64,000 nt of DNA. Source: Sophora flavescens. Lineage: Eukaryota > Streptophyta > Magnoliopsida > Fabales > Fabaceae. This document shows, in pieces, positions 11,127 through 24,591 of the stretch (positions are counted from its first letter, which is position 1; each line of letters opens with the position of its first letter). The position numbers and the translations under genes were made by a program. The stretch is taken from NCBI GenBank assembly GCA_030762895.1, contig CM061062.1, positions 132,663,104 to 132,727,103 on the forward strand. The letters run 5' to 3'. Under the pieces are notes generated by a model. It searched no databases. It was not told the origin of the DNA and saw only the letters and a list, made by a program, of their open reading frames with translations.

Positions 11127-11332
11127 CCCTTTTTTTTTCATTTTTTGTCGATCTACTTCGAGGAGTATCCCACCGCCAACCTGAGACTGGGACTAATCTC
11201 TTGTAGGAGTTTGTTCGACACCTCGATGGGTGGCATTCCTCCCATGTGAGGTTTTTTCCATACCCAAGGCTCGAACCCGAGACCTTGGTTAAGGGGCAAT
11301 AGGCCTTTAACCACTCACACCAACCTCAGTTT
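11127..11332 (-). mobile_element. tRNA-derived SINE, left copy
   Basis: The minus strand starts GAGGTTGGTGTGAGTGG, with an A-box-like TGGTGTGAGTGG, and has a B box GGGTTCGAGCC about 45 bases on. It ends in an A-rich tail (T-rich on plus, 11127-11156). Such boxes are the internal RNA polymerase III promoter of SINEs. The target duplication is decayed here but readable in the paralog at 56082-56287. Confidence 0.7.
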
Positions 11333-12709
11333 GTTGTTGTCCCTATTTAGATGTTCAAAAATCATTTTCTTTTTCTTTTGTTTGTTTTTGTTTCATTTTT
11401 TATTTTGATTGATAAATGTAAAATTTGAGTGGTTTAGATTGCATTTAGAAAAATATATCAATTTTTGGCTTTTGGATCTAAAAGTGAGGAAGGGAAAAAA
11501 TAAAATTTCAATATTTAAATTAAAATAGAGATTGATTGTTGAATTGTCAATGATTAGATTAGTTTTGAACTATTTTATTTTTGAATCTAAACTTAAATGG
11601 ATTATTTAAAATGATATTTTTCTAAATAATAATAATAATAACATAATATTATTGTCTTGTGAGCATGCATACACTGCAATAATGCAATGTCAACATGCCC
11701 AATAAAAATAATTAAATAAACAAATAAAATTAATAAAATAAACGTTCAAATAATTAATAATTCTAACTATTAAATAAGATCATATATAAATATTAGGATA
11801 TTACAATCAATTGTTTAATCCTAATATGTCTTATACATATAAAAATGTAGTTTGTTTATCATAAGAAAAGGGAATATGTGACACCCTCTACCCTGCATAC
11901 TTTAAATATAAAATGAAACATGTTAAAAAGATGATAAAATAATTTAGCCAAAATGGTAGCAGGTATCACATGAACTAAAACATAACTAAAGGTAACAATA
12001 GCCAACAACGGTGGGAAAGAACATAAATCAAAACATAAAACAGAAACATGAAACCCGGTGTCACATATCAGAGCTGGTAACCAATCTGAAATTACATCAG
12101 AAAAACAACTAAAATAAAGTCTTAAACTACGAGTAAATGATCTTCTCGGGATCACTCCTTAACAAGTTGTTCATCATCCTCTGCATAACCTAAGGTACAT
12201 GCAAAAAAACAGTAACAAATATGGAGTAAAACATCATTCATATGAACATAAACAGTAATGGAATGGGAGGTAAGATGTTCACACAGCATATAAAGAATAC
12301 GGCATAACAGAGTTTAACATATCAAATCTCATTGCATCATATCAATTAAAATATGCTATGCAATGTCATGTTATTTCACTACTCAATATGCTTGTGGATC
12401 CATAACTAACTCGGGATGACGACTTTGGAGTTACATATCCACATTGGCCAACAAGCACCAACGTCGGCAGTCTACCAAGCCATGGGTGAACCCCTTGAGT
12501 AGTCGATGTACCTTACTCTCGGATGTATCACTAGGGAGGGCCACGACCCACCTAACTCTCGGATGGATCACCGCTGACGGTCAGTTCGTCATACTCTCGG
12601 GCGAGCTCCCCTGTCATCATAACATTCCCCGACTAACAACTTCATGCATGAATGCATTTATGCTAACACACAATTAATCATTATCAACTATCTCCATCAA
12701 CATCATTAA
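11333..12709. repeat. Unclassified repeat, probably LTR-retrotransposon derived
   Basis: AT-rich up to about 11875, then sequence opening TGTGACACCC. Three spaced ACTCTCGG motifs lie at about 12509-12605, a periodic pattern seen in long plant LTRs. The sequence resumes after the insertion at 16133-17126 and is present uninterrupted at 56288-58675. I could not fix both ends. I see no convincing gene. Confidence 0.5.
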
Positions 12710-15700
12710 TTTAACAGCCTGATTTTTAATTACGCTGTTTAACCGATTAAAATATAATTAATTATATTTTAATCTGAGAGTTAGAAAGTGATTTTAAATA
12801 AAATAAAATCATATTCATAGTCTCTCTTATGGGAGAAGGTTATGGTGAAATTTTGGGTTGAAAATCCAGACGGAGCCCGGTCTGCGTTTTTAACTGACAG
12901 TATAATTTTATACTGACAGAAAACCCTAATTTGACCCGAAAACTGAAATTTGTAGATTTTTTATATTTTGTCCTTGAGGGAGTCTACTTTCCAAATTTCT
13001 GATCAGAAATAAAATATTATGTTTATTCGGACGAATTTTAGTAAAAGTTCGGACGGAAAACAGTCGGTGTTTTCACTGACAGTAAGATTTTAATGATCAG
13101 AAAACCTAATTTTGACTCGTGAACGAAATGGTTTATATTTAAATCATATTTCCAACGAGTTTGGTTATTTTGAAAATTTTCGGTTGAAAACGAAATATTA
13201 CGCTTTTATACGAGCGTAAAACCCTAATCGGGAAACCGACGGAGTCGAGAAGGGAAGTGCAGAGACAAAACCGGAAACCGGAGGAGCTGAGTCATGGGAT
13301 GAGTCACCACCATGACTCACCAAGTATTTATTAGCATTAAATGCAAGTAATCATGACTTTTAGGTAAAAAGACCAAAATACCCCCAAGCTTTCGCTGGTA
13401 TTGACCAGACACATCTACGCGCTCTTAACCACTCATTTTACGTGGTTGTAAACCTCTCACATCTCCTCAATTTCGTGCATCCATATATACCCAACCATAC
13501 CTATTTCATTTTGCTTTCGTTTCATTATTTTCCTCTCAAAAACCGAAATCGGGTAAACGACGGAGCTGCGTACGGAATTTCCGAGAACCGCTAACAGATA
13601 GGATCGGTGACTCATTGGTGAGTCACTTTGTGTGGCCCAAAATCAGCCTCACCTCCATCAAATGTGAGCCACATATTTACTAACCATAGTTAAGCAAAGT
13701 AACCCTAGTTAAGTTAATTATTAATTATGGTTAAACTTATATTAATTAAATAATCACAAAACCCATAAATCTAAAAGTTAAAAACCAAACAAGGCCTAAG
13801 ATTTCCCCTATAAAAGCCCTCAAAACCGTGGCCTCACCTCACCATTTCACTCACTTCTTCATCTCTTCCATTTCTTCACTTTTTCTTCAAAAACTCCATT
13901 GTCGTTCTTGCACAACTTGATCATTCTTTCACTTTCTTTTATTATCTAGAGGTAAACCCTCACTTCTATGATCTTAGTTATCTTCCTCATCTTCTTAAAT
14001 CTCTTTATAACCCACTACTTTGGATTAGAGGAGAAGAATTGAGAGAGAAATCTCAATAGTTGCAAGAAGCCTTTGTTGGAAGCTTTGAAACCAAGTTGGA
14101 GCAGTTGCAGTGAGGGAGTCTCAAAACACTGTTCAACCATTGGATCATTCCAAAATTTTAGAAGAAGGTTCAGGACTTGTGTTTCGTCATATACAACGGT
14201 CCGAATTTATTACAAACCTCCAGGGTGTGAGATATGAAGCTCGGACAGTATGCCTAGGAGGTGAGAAATTCAACCCGGATACCATCTAAGCTGTCACCAA
14301 AGAATTACGATCTGAGATGTTTTAACCGTTGGATCGGGCTGAAACTTTGTGAGGTGGTTTAGGAAGTATAGTTATTCATTGTCACCGTTCAGTTTTCTAA
14401 ATAGAGCTCTGTGACCAGAGTAATGGAGCTCGAACAATAGCCCTATTTTGGTAGCTTTTCTATAGGATTCATAAGCTTATTTTGAATCCGATTTTCCCTA
14501 AGTCCAGCCGTTGTTCTCGTAAGTTTTTCCATCGATTTTGTCTCTTGATTCAAATAGATTTATTTATTTGAAACCCTATTGTTGATTCGGTTGGTATTTG
14601 GTGTTTCCGCCGAATTGTGTTACTCGTACGTGTAATCAGGACGGAAAGCAGAACGGTGGATGTGTAAGGATAGTTGGTGGCAGATTTGTGGATGTTGTTG
14701 GACAACATGCTGAGGTTCTTGGAAGTAGCATGGATGCATTTGGAGCTTGTACTGGAAAGCACGCACGTCAATCAGGTGGGGGAAATAATCATTCTACCGT
14801 CGGAATCGATAAGTAGCATATTATATAATAATTGTGTAGGGCGACCTAAACCCTACTAGTAGTTGAGTAATCGACAAGACCAAAATCATATTGGAAACCT
14901 TTTCTGTAAAACCAATGGTGATTTGGAGATTGTAGGTTTATTGACGTTAGGACGATTTTATCTTATCTGAGATTGATTGAATTTATTATTATTATTGCAT
15001 TGCTTATGTGATATTTTGTGGTATTTGAATTATTTGTTGATATTGTGTTATGCATGATCTGCCTGGTTTTTAATATTGTGCTTAGCTGATTTTTAAGTAA
15101 GGATATGTGTTGTTCGGGAGATAATTGTTTAGGTGAGAGAATAAAGGTGATTTAGAGGTGTCTAGCCTAATTAAGTGGTTTTATCTATGAGGAAAAAGAT
15201 GTTGAGACTTTGATGGAAGGTTGAGGCACTAGGTTGTTATTGATGTAATTTAGGGGGATTCATTTATAGATGTATTGTTATTCACAGCAGTGTGAGTGGA
15301 ACACACGAGGTCCGGATATCCTATTTTGGGATATCGGATATTGCGGGTGAGTGCCCTACGGATGTGGATGCCGAGGTAGACTACCGTAATATTCTTTTAG
15401 TTCTTGACACGTTCGCATATTCTTGGTACTGGACCGTTTTGGACTAATACTCGCTTAGTCGTTGACGCGTTCGAAAGTTATTGGCACTGGACTGTTTCGG
15501 ACTACTGACTAATGTGACAGGAGTAAAGATGGCCACATCAGTATAAAGTCTTAGTTGCAGGGGCTGAGGGTAGAGGATGATATAGTGAATTGAGGATGAT
15601 TGTTGATTTTCAGTGATGCGTGTCTGTGACTATTATTATATTATGTGCTATGACTCTTTTCCATTTTTTATCATAGAAATGTTTCTTATCCCCTATATCT

Positions 15701-16132
15701 TTCTGTGTGTTGTATTTTATTCTAATGTGATCGTACGAGAAGACCCGATGGAGGAACCAGTTGCCGAGGAGTTAAATGGAACTACGTATGAACCAGAGGA
15801 GGGAGGACGAGCTGTGGATTCCGGCAATGTAATTTAGTGTCTAGGGCCAGTGAGTCTTATAAGACGTTTTGTTTCCGCTATTAATTGTTGTTTTAAGATG
15901 CCTGCTAGGGATCCTACTGACGGGATACCCTAGACAGTGTTTTAATACTCTAATGCATAAACCTATGATATGTATGTTATATATCTGGTGTGTTTACTTT
16001 GAAATTTTCTTCTGCTGTGTGTTTACAAGTTAAGTTTTAAATTTTATATAATCTAACGTTAATTATACGATTAAGTAAATAAATAATAATGTTCTAATTT
16101 AATAATACAATGGGGCGCAACGGGGTGTCTCA
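12710..16132 (+). mobile_element. 3.4-kb insertion, probable solo LTR
   Basis: Flanked by the 5-bp duplication ATTAA (12705-12709 and 16133-16137). The duplicated locus near 57677 has one ATTAA and no insert, proving the boundaries. It begins TTTAACAGCC and ends GGGGTGTCTCA, close to the TGTAACACCC...GGGTGTTACA style of plant Ty3/gypsy LTRs with a changed second base. A TATA-like CTATAAAAG at about 13809 lies upstream of a pyrimidine-rich leader. No protein domain is visible. It could instead be a non-autonomous element without clear LTRs. Confidence 0.6.
13808..13816 (+). promoter_or_regulatory. TATA-like box inside the LTR-like insertion
   Basis: CTATAAAAG followed by a C/T-rich leader of about 100 bases. 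Its placement suits the U3/R boundary of a plus-oriented LTR; function is inferred. Confidence 0.4.
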
Positions 16133-17126
16133 ATTAATCACAGAACAACTTTGACCAATAAGCATCAAAGTTTAACAGCATCAACATGCGATGACATCAT
16201 CGTTATCGTCTTAACAATTATCAACATCTTTATCGTTAACTTCCTTTATTAAGGTTTATAGCATTAATTGGTCGAACTATCACTCTTGTTCTTATCACTG
16301 TTACTGTCCCATCTATTTGTTATAGGCAACCTCACAAGTTCTCCTAAAGCACTCTAGATCATCCCTAAGTGTCCTTTATGGTTCCATTGGGTATTAACCC
16401 CACCTGTGAGACATGTACCTATTACATAGGGTAATATAAATTTGATTTCAATTACTTAGGCAAATTATATTAATGAAAATACAATAAAAAAATAATAATC
16501 ATAAGCTCAATGACTAATTAACAAAGTTAGAGGGGGAATGAGCAATTAGGCAAAAATTGAGAGACTAAGGGGCAATTTACACTTTTCTCCCTAATTTTGA
16601 AATAAAGAGAATGGGAGGGGGTTGCCCTCCCCATTCTCACGTAAACAGCATCAAGAAAAGAAAAAGAAAAAAAGAGAGGAGGAGACCTTGGGTGGTGTTA
16701 GGGATTTGCTAAGTAAAAAATTCGGGTAAGCTCCTCTTCCATTGTTTCTCTTCCTCCCTCTTAAAGGATCAATTCCTTATTCTCTTATTCTTTTTTTTTT
16801 CTTTAGTAGAAGAAAAGGGCTTTGAGCCTTCGAGGGGATCTATAGAAGTTCTCCGAACTTTCTAGAAAGCTAAGTTTGATCAATTTTAAGGTAAGGGTTT
16901 CAAAACCCAAATCTTGCACATTTCTTATATTTGATTTATACACTTTGTTTTAATCTCTATTTGGGGACATGAACTGGTGAGGGTTTGTTCTTTTTATTTG
17001 AAGATTGTTGAGCTGTTGGGATGAACAAACATAATTTATTCATGTTTTCTCTTCCTAACTAATGGTGGCCTTTTTTTTAACTAATGGTGGCTAACCTTGT
17101 GAGATTTTAAATTTATATTTTGCTGT
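16133..17126. repeat. Continuation of the unclassified repeat
   Basis: Picks up where 12709 left off, matching 57678-58675. It contains G-rich tracts near 16612 and a long pyrimidine tract at about 16727-16803. I see no gene. Confidence 0.5.
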
Positions 17127-20100
17127 TGTAACACCCTTCTCGGGCATTATATCGTAAGTGACATTTTAAGGCCGAAAAGTAGGTTAATTAAAAATTAGCT
17201 ATAAAAGAAAGGGGTAATTTTTTTCTTTTTTCGTAAGTCAAAAATATAACTAATTTGTTTTAAATGAATGGATAATAAAATATTTCATTATCACAATTAG
17301 GATCATAAGTTTGAAAATCATTTACATAATACCTAACCCGACTCATAAACACAATTATAACGGTATACAGACCCAGCATAAAGATATGGAGACACAGCTC
17401 CTAAAATATAAGATACTTGAAGTCGCAGCTTCATAGCAGTAATATTAACTCCCAAACATTCCCAGCTGACCAAACTAAAATAGAAAAGAAACCTTTCTCA
17501 AACACCGTGAGAAAGACAAACCCACTGACGAGATCTAGTGAAAACTCTATTTGAGTCACTACCGACGTCGTCACAAAAGACACTACTAGAGCTACTACAA
17601 TAGTAACTCTCGAACTAAGCCCTTTCCTCTTCCAAGAGGAAAAACATGATCTACGAACCATCGACAGTCTGGAAGACGTCCACTAGAAACTCCACCATAG
17701 CGTCCGCAAGCTCGAACCTCGATCTCTACGATGCGTCAGCCAAGCGACATCTTGACGTCTCAATCTTCTCAAAAGAATACAGAAGACACATAGCCCACCG
17801 ACATAGGCAATATAAAAATAAGGGGGTGAGATTTCCATTTATCTTACACATAAGGCAGACATGCAGTGGTACGACTCTCAGGTATGTACAATTATCAATT
17901 ATCAATCATATCTACACTCATTACAAAACAATAATGCTTCACAGAAAAAGACCATAGCTCCACGTTTTCCTAGATAGAAGACATCTAAGACTTGAGGAAA
18001 GACCTCTGAATTCCAATACCATGGTTTTACGAACAGTCGGAGAGAGTGGTTCGGAGGATTGTTCCGGACGTACCAGCCTTGGGTAATAAAGAATGCGTCA
18101 ATAGAAGAGGGCGTGCACGTCATAGACTTTTTCGGGAACATCCTACACTACCAGAAAACATAGTGTCTAGTCGAGTATGTCGGTGCATTGCAAGATCACC
18201 ATGCCACAGAGGAGCTATCAACCAAGCCTATGTGAGTATTTCATACCCCGACACCCCCTCTAATAAGCAAGATTCGCCACTACGGAATTCGCACCCGCAT
18301 TAAAGTGTTAGCTCCTTCTCCTAGGCACAACGGCCTTACAGAACATAGTTTCACTAAGGGGTTAGGCAAAATTCCCGGAAAATGCGTTCTTTTTGTCTTT
18401 CCATCGAATGACATCTTAATTCCATCGGAATCCTTTCCACGTGCTTTCTCATATGCTAGAAGTTCTTAACATCGAGCGGAAGTTCTCAAGTAACCTTTCA
18501 TCTTTGTGTAAAGATATCTTAAAACACTTTGTTTAAAAGTCCTAACGTATTATGAGATTAGAACACAAGTCCAATTATTCATTTCGCTGTACTTTTCTAA
18601 TTGAGCCTTTTTCTTTGGCTTCCAAGAAAACAAATCATTTTGAGTCCATTAAATTTTATGGAATATGGATAATGAATTATCCATACTTCCATACTTTATG
18701 ACATAAGGTCGTGTTCCACCCCACGTCATAAATTATTGCGTTCGTATTTTCACTAAGTCGTTCTTGACTTAGGTTTTTTTGTATTTTACTGTAAAAACTC
18801 GTCTTTGAAGACTAAAATACTTTTGGCTTAAAACCAAAACCTTTAGATAAAATCAAATCAATTTTCAAGAATAATTTCCACCAAAGATAAATAGGTATCA
18901 ATTTCTCAAAACATTTGCTCGAAAATCCTTAAAAACTTTTAACGACGGTTTCACCGCTTTTTACTGAATTTAGGCCCAAAAGCCATATTTTTGAAAACAT
19001 GGTTCTTCACCTCAAATGTATTGCTCTCCTAGGTTATATTACTCATATGAAAATATTGAAACACTGATTTTACCTCTAAATCTCCATTTATACAAAATTT
19101 CTAAGAATTTGACCGAAGTTAATTTTGTAAATCGCATAAATCATTTTTCAACGATTTTACACTCTAACAGTCCAAAACTTATTTTGGAGTTTTAGAACAG
19201 TTTAATAGGTATGAAAAACATTTTCTAACTGTCCAATTACATAATTTTTTGAAAATTAAAGTTTAGTCCCTAAACTTTCATTAATTACAAAAAGGTCATT
19301 ATTCACTTAAAACCTTGTAACATTTTTTATGAAAAAAATATTTTTAAAAAATTAGGAAAAAAATAATTAGGAAAAAATAGATCTAAAAAATAACAAAAAT
19401 AAAATTAATTAAAAAATATAAATTAATTATAAAAAATTATATTTAAAACAAATTAGGAAAAAATTTATTCAAAAAAATTAGAAAAAAAATAAAAAAAGTA
19501 AATTAGGAAAAAAAATAGGAAAAAGTATATAAAAAATATTTTAAAAAAATTAGGAAAATAATAATTAGAAAAAAATATTCAAACAATTAGAAAAATAAAA
19601 TTAATTATAAAACAAAAATATTCTTAAAAATCAATTATAAAATAATTATTTTAAAAAAAGTAACTTAGAAAAAAAAACTAATTCGGGAAAAAAATATGTT
19701 TAAAAAAAATCTTATAAAGAATATATGTTTAAAAAATAAATAAATATATTTAGATAATTCAAAATAATCTACTGGTTGACAACTCCTTCAACTGTTACAT
19801 GAACAGTAGAAGAAAAGTTGTTAATTGATAAAGTGATATATATATTGAATATTAAAATATAGTAATTGGTTCGGTTCAAAAATAACCGAATTAACAACCA
19901 TTGGGTTTGGTTCAATTCGCTGCCGTGCATAAAAAAGAAAAAAAAACCAACCAATTTTGTTGGTTGATTCGGATTTTCAAATTCATTGAATTATTGGTTC
20001 GAGTCTTACGACCCTAAACTTTTTCGAAGAACAGGGTAGCTTTGCTACCTTTCCTGACTAAAAATATTTAAAAAAACAAACAAAATCATAAAGTATAAAA

Positions 20101-20166
20101 AGTCAATAACAATATCCGAACCAATTAAAATTGGTTTGGTTTGATTCGGTTCGAACCGGAAAATAT

Positions 20167-20197
<31 letters not shown>

Positions 20198-21970
20198 ATT
20201 ATATATACATTAAAATATAAGTATATAAAAATTAAAAATCAAGAACATGACAACTCTACTTTTACTGTTTTCCAATTTATGATTGGTTGACACTGTAAAA
20301 AAACTTTACACTATCAGTGTATACAAATAAATTCAAAAAAAAAGTATTAGCAAAAAAAAATTATTAGGAAAAAAATTAAAAAATTAAGGAAAACGTAAAA
20401 AAAAGATAAAAGCTAAAAAATTTTTAAATAATTTATTGGTTGACAGTGTAAAAAAACTTTACACTTTTAGTTTATAGAAATAAATTAAAAAGAAAATTAT
20501 TAGTCAAAAAAATTTATTAGGAAATTTTTAAAAAACATTAAGGAAAACGTAAAATAATTTTTTTTTAAATTAATTATAAAAAATATTTTAAAATGAAAAA
20601 TAAAAAATAAAACTTGAAAAAAATTAAACGAAAAATAATTAGAAAAAACGTTTATGGAAAAAAATATTTTAAAAAAATTAGGAAAAAAATAAATAATAAA
20701 AAATAAATTTAAAAAATTATAAAATAAAAGTAATTATAAAAAATATAAATTAAATACAAAAAAATTATATTTAAAAAAATTAGGAAAAAATATATTTTAA
20801 AAAATTAGAAAAAAAATTTAAAAAAAATTTGGAAAAAAAATTTAGAAAAAAAATATAAAATGTATTTTTAAAAAATTATGAAAATAATAATTAGAAACAA
20901 ATATTCAAAAAATTAGAAAAATAAAATTAATTGTAAAACAATTTTTTTTTAAAAATCAATTATAAATTAAACATTTTAAAAAAAGTAAATTAGAAAAAAA
21001 ACTAATTAGGGAAAAAAAATTTAAAAAAATATTATAAAGAATATATGTTTAAAAAATAAATAAATAAATTTAAATAATCCAAAATAATCCATCGTTTGAA
21101 AACTTCTTCAACTGTTATAGGAACAGTAGAAGAAAAGTTGTTAATTGATAAAGTGATATGCATATTGAATATTAAAATATATATAAATATTAAAATATAG
21201 TAATTGGTTCGGTTCCAAAATAACCGAATTAATGACCATTGAGTTTGGTTTAATTTGGATCCGTGCATAAAAAAGGAAAAAACGAACCAATTTAATTGGT
21301 TGATTCGAAGTTTCAAATTCGTTGAATTATTGGTTGGAGTCTTACTACCCTAAACTTTTTCGAAGAATATGGTAGCTTTGCTACCTTTCTTAGCTAAAAA
21401 TATTTTTTTTAAAAATTATAAACTTTAAAAAGTCAATAACAATATCCGAACCAATTAAAATTGGTTTGGTTTGATTCGGTTCGAATCGAAAAATATTAAT
21501 ATATATATATATAATATTAAATTATACATACATTAATATATAATTATATAAAAGTTAAAACATCAGGAACATGACAACTCTAATTTTATTGTTTGCCAAT
21601 TTATGATTGGTTGATAGTGCAAAAAAACTCTACACTGTCAATGTATACAAATAAATTCAAAAAAAAAGTATTAGCAAAAATAAATTATTAGGAAAAAATT
21701 TTAAAATTAAGGAAAACGTAAAAAAAAGATAAAAACTAAAAAAATTATATAAAAAATTTTAAATAAATTTTTTTTAAAAAAAATAAAGTGTTTAAAAAAA
21801 AAGAATAATTTAATTTTAATTTAAAAAAAATCTAATTTTTTTAAAAAAAAATTAAAAAAAGGCAAAAAATCATAGTGCTGACGTGTATATGTATAGTAAA
21901 ATTGTCTATCCAACTTTTATATTAGTATAGATTTCTGATATTAAAGAACAGTAAAAATCGGGGTGTTACA
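17127..21970 (-). mobile_element. Very long LTR of a Ty3/gypsy-type retrotransposon, left copy
   Basis: Bounded by TGTAACACCC at 17127 and GGGTGTTACA at 21970. Just beyond 21970 the minus strand reads a FGNKTLF-like coding end and a purine run (TAGAGGGGTAGTAT) directly before TGTAACACCCCG. This is how Tekay-like gypsy elements run into their 3' LTR, so I read this as the 3' LTR of a minus-strand element. About 4.8 kb is unusually long, partly because of an internal tandem duplication of AT-rich sequence. Short open frames such as 17646-17957 are not convincing genes. Confidence 0.6.
19320..21880. repeat. AT-rich tandem duplication of about 1.3 kb inside the long LTR
   Basis: The stretch starting GAACAGTAGAAGAAAAG occurs at 19801 and again at 21121 (offset 1,320). 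The neighbouring motifs GGTTCGGTTC, GGTAGCTTTGCTACC and a (TA)n run recur in the same order in each unit. The same arrangement is present at 60870-63460, so it predates the segmental duplication. Confidence 0.8.
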
Positions 21971-24591
21971 ATACTACCCCTCTAAAAAGAGTTTTGTTCC
22001 CGAAATTAACTCTTTTAAGGAAAACGAACACGAAACCCGTCCTTTTATTTCGTGCCCCGATTCATAACATTCACGTTTTTCAGAACGTGACGTGAATTAT
22101 TTCATAAATTAGACTGTCGCTTTGACTTATACTGTATTCACTAAACTACCCAATAAAACAAATCAGGCAAATCCCTTTAAAACTCTCAAGACGTGAAGCA
22201 CACTCGAATAATTTGAATGTCAATAAAATGAAATATAAAAATTTCCGATAGATTTGGAAATTTGAATGATTAAAAACTTAGACTCTCAGTGACGGTGGCG
22301 ATTCTAACACACCGATAGTAAATAAGAACTCAATTTGAACAATGAATTGTCAAGAAGAGAAAATAATCTCTAGACTTTACTCTCTCAAGAAGAAATAAAG
22401 TAGAATGAATAGAAAAACAACGGATATTCTTTATACAAAAAGTATCTTTAATAGGTTCCTGAATGTAAAAATGCGTTGTAAAGCCACATATTTACAAACG
22501 TGACCCTAATAAAGTTCCTTCCTCAATAGAAACTTCCTTCAAAAGACAAAATTTGAAGATGATAGTTTTCTTAATTTCCAAGAGTCTAGATTTTAAATCA
22601 AAACTTATCTTATTCTTTAAGAGAGCAACAATAAATTTTTGTGAATTCCCTCACTCGAGGTAATTCTGATTTAGTTGACATAAAAAAAATTGATGTGAAT
22701 TGTCAAAATTTCTTTTGCCAAAAAATGTATAACTTTTCACCCACAATGGTAACAAAATATGATCCGCAAAAGATCATTCTATTTTCAATTGCACTCATTT
22801 GCGGAAAAAGCAAATGGTCAAGTTTACAAAACTCAATTCTCAACAACAAGGAAATATCCAAACAGATTTTCCCAACCAGTATTAGTTATCAAGAAACTAT
22901 AAAGATAATTGCATTAAGGAATAAAATAAGAATGGAATTCTGATTGTGCCGCATGAAACTTAGACAACAAAAGATGCGACGATAAAACTCAACCAACTCA
23001 GAAACATGTTGGCGACAACATAGGTAGTACGTAGATAAATACACAGTATTTTACGCATCCATAGAAAATCAAGAATGATTCTCCACTGATTTAACAATAT
23101 AGTCAAAAGTCTACTTTCTATGACACACTTCGCTTAAAGATATTTGTTTAATTGTTATACTTCAGTCCTACTTGTTGTGAAGATTTTACCCGTTAACAAC
23201 CACCCACGTGTTCAAACTTTAAATATTGTTGGACTACCTCCTCTTGCACAGTGTTCTCTAATCGAATCTTGTCCGTGGTATCTCGGCTAAGGAACCAAGA
23301 AAAGAAACTTTGTATTGGGAATTGATATATTTAATGTTTGAAAAAGTTAAATACTTAGTTTTCCCATGAAAACTTGCTTCTTATGATTCCTTGAAGAGTG
23401 CCCTCAGGACACTCGTTAGCATACCCTAATAAATAAATCAATTCTCACAAAAAAACTTGTTTATAGTATTACTTATTCCTATATTATTTGTAATAAAAAA
23501 TTAAACTATTTATAGATACTAATTTGTTGAGCTAGTAAATATTTTTGTAGTTAATTGCCATATTTTAGTATCAAACCTTGTTTTGTCCTTACCCCCTTTT
23601 CTCTCCCGGGTGAGTAAAAAACTATTTACATCCTGAAATATCAAGGATTTATCATATTAACTACACATTAAGAAAAACTTTTAAGATAACAAATAATAAA
23701 ATAATATATTTTCATAAATTTTTATTATCATTTTTATTATATTATCAATCAATTATATACATAATTAAATTATAGTATCAAATAGTCAAAAATTTAAACA
23801 TCGAAAGTATATTTAAAAATTAAACTACCTAATGAGTGCATATTCTGCAGTGTTATCAAATAAAATGGCGATTATACGCAATTCCTGAATATCTAAATTA
23901 AAAATAAATTGTGATACAGATTACAGTACAAATTTCTATTTAGTTAAATTAACTTTAATAAACTCGCAACTCTTTCTGACTATATATGCCAAATGATCTG
24001 ATAAATATTATAAGAGAACCTGCTATATGCTTTTGTATGAAAGCATTTGGAGATTACCTGAGCAGATATTCTCCACCTTGGCAATTCAATGTCTTGGATG
24101 AAGCACTAAAATTATCAAAATTCTACTATCATTTTTTGGGGTATGCATCTTTAAAATTATGTTGTCCCCATGAATTATGAACTCCCTCTCTCACACAGAC
24201 ACACTATTTTAAATGAGATGCAAGCTCCTGGTCGATATGATTTCTCCAATGTGTTGTTTAAATTGTTTAGGTTTATGATATTAATCAGATGATACCAGCG
24301 TTTTAAATTATTCTGATGCCACTGCATAATGCATGGCTTTATTAGAGTATTTAAAACCTGGCGATCTGGGTAAGTGTTACATCTCCAACTACGTCCTACC
24401 TACTTGTCTAATTGGAAGCCATTCGCATAAAGTTCGTATGTTGAATAAAAAGGCCAGACCATACAACACAAACCAAAAACAAAATTGAGTGACAATAACC
24501 CGGAGTTCATTCCGAAAGGAACATGAGCCAAGAAAAGGGAGCTATGAAGATGAAGCAAGAGCCAAGAAAACTAATCAAATGCCAAAGGTCA
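21971..24591. other. Retroelement internal remnant, then sequence without a recognised gene
   Basis: Up to 22413 this matches 63555-64000 and is probably the decayed 3' internal part of the minus-strand element whose LTR ends at 21970. From 22414 to 24591 I recognise nothing. Short open frames at 22641-22943 and 23986-24180 show no motif I know. The last part is the downstream flank of the NOL10-like gene. Confidence 0.5.

Larger units (their letters stand above)
10553..22413 (+). repeat. Large segmental duplication, left copy
   Basis: Runs colinear and near-identical with 55502-64000. The main difference is a 3,423-bp insertion at 12710-16132 present only here. Homology reaches the end of the window, so its true right limit is unknown. 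Contents in order: end of Y, SINE, unclassified repeat, LTR-like insertion, long LTR, start of the long element's internal region. Confidence 0.9.

Noticed and set aside
17646..17957. Open frame of about 100 codons, also present at 59196-59528
   Set aside because: Present in both duplicates simply because they are recent copies; it sits inside a long LTR and shows no domain I know.
19320..21880. Repeated blocks that might suggest a CRISPR array or centromeric satellite
   Set aside because: Only two long, diverged units, low-complexity, inside an LTR in a plant context; no short regular repeats or spacers.
23986..24180. Possible small exon or peptide downstream of the NOL10-like gene
   Set aside because: No recognisable motif, no splice partner found.
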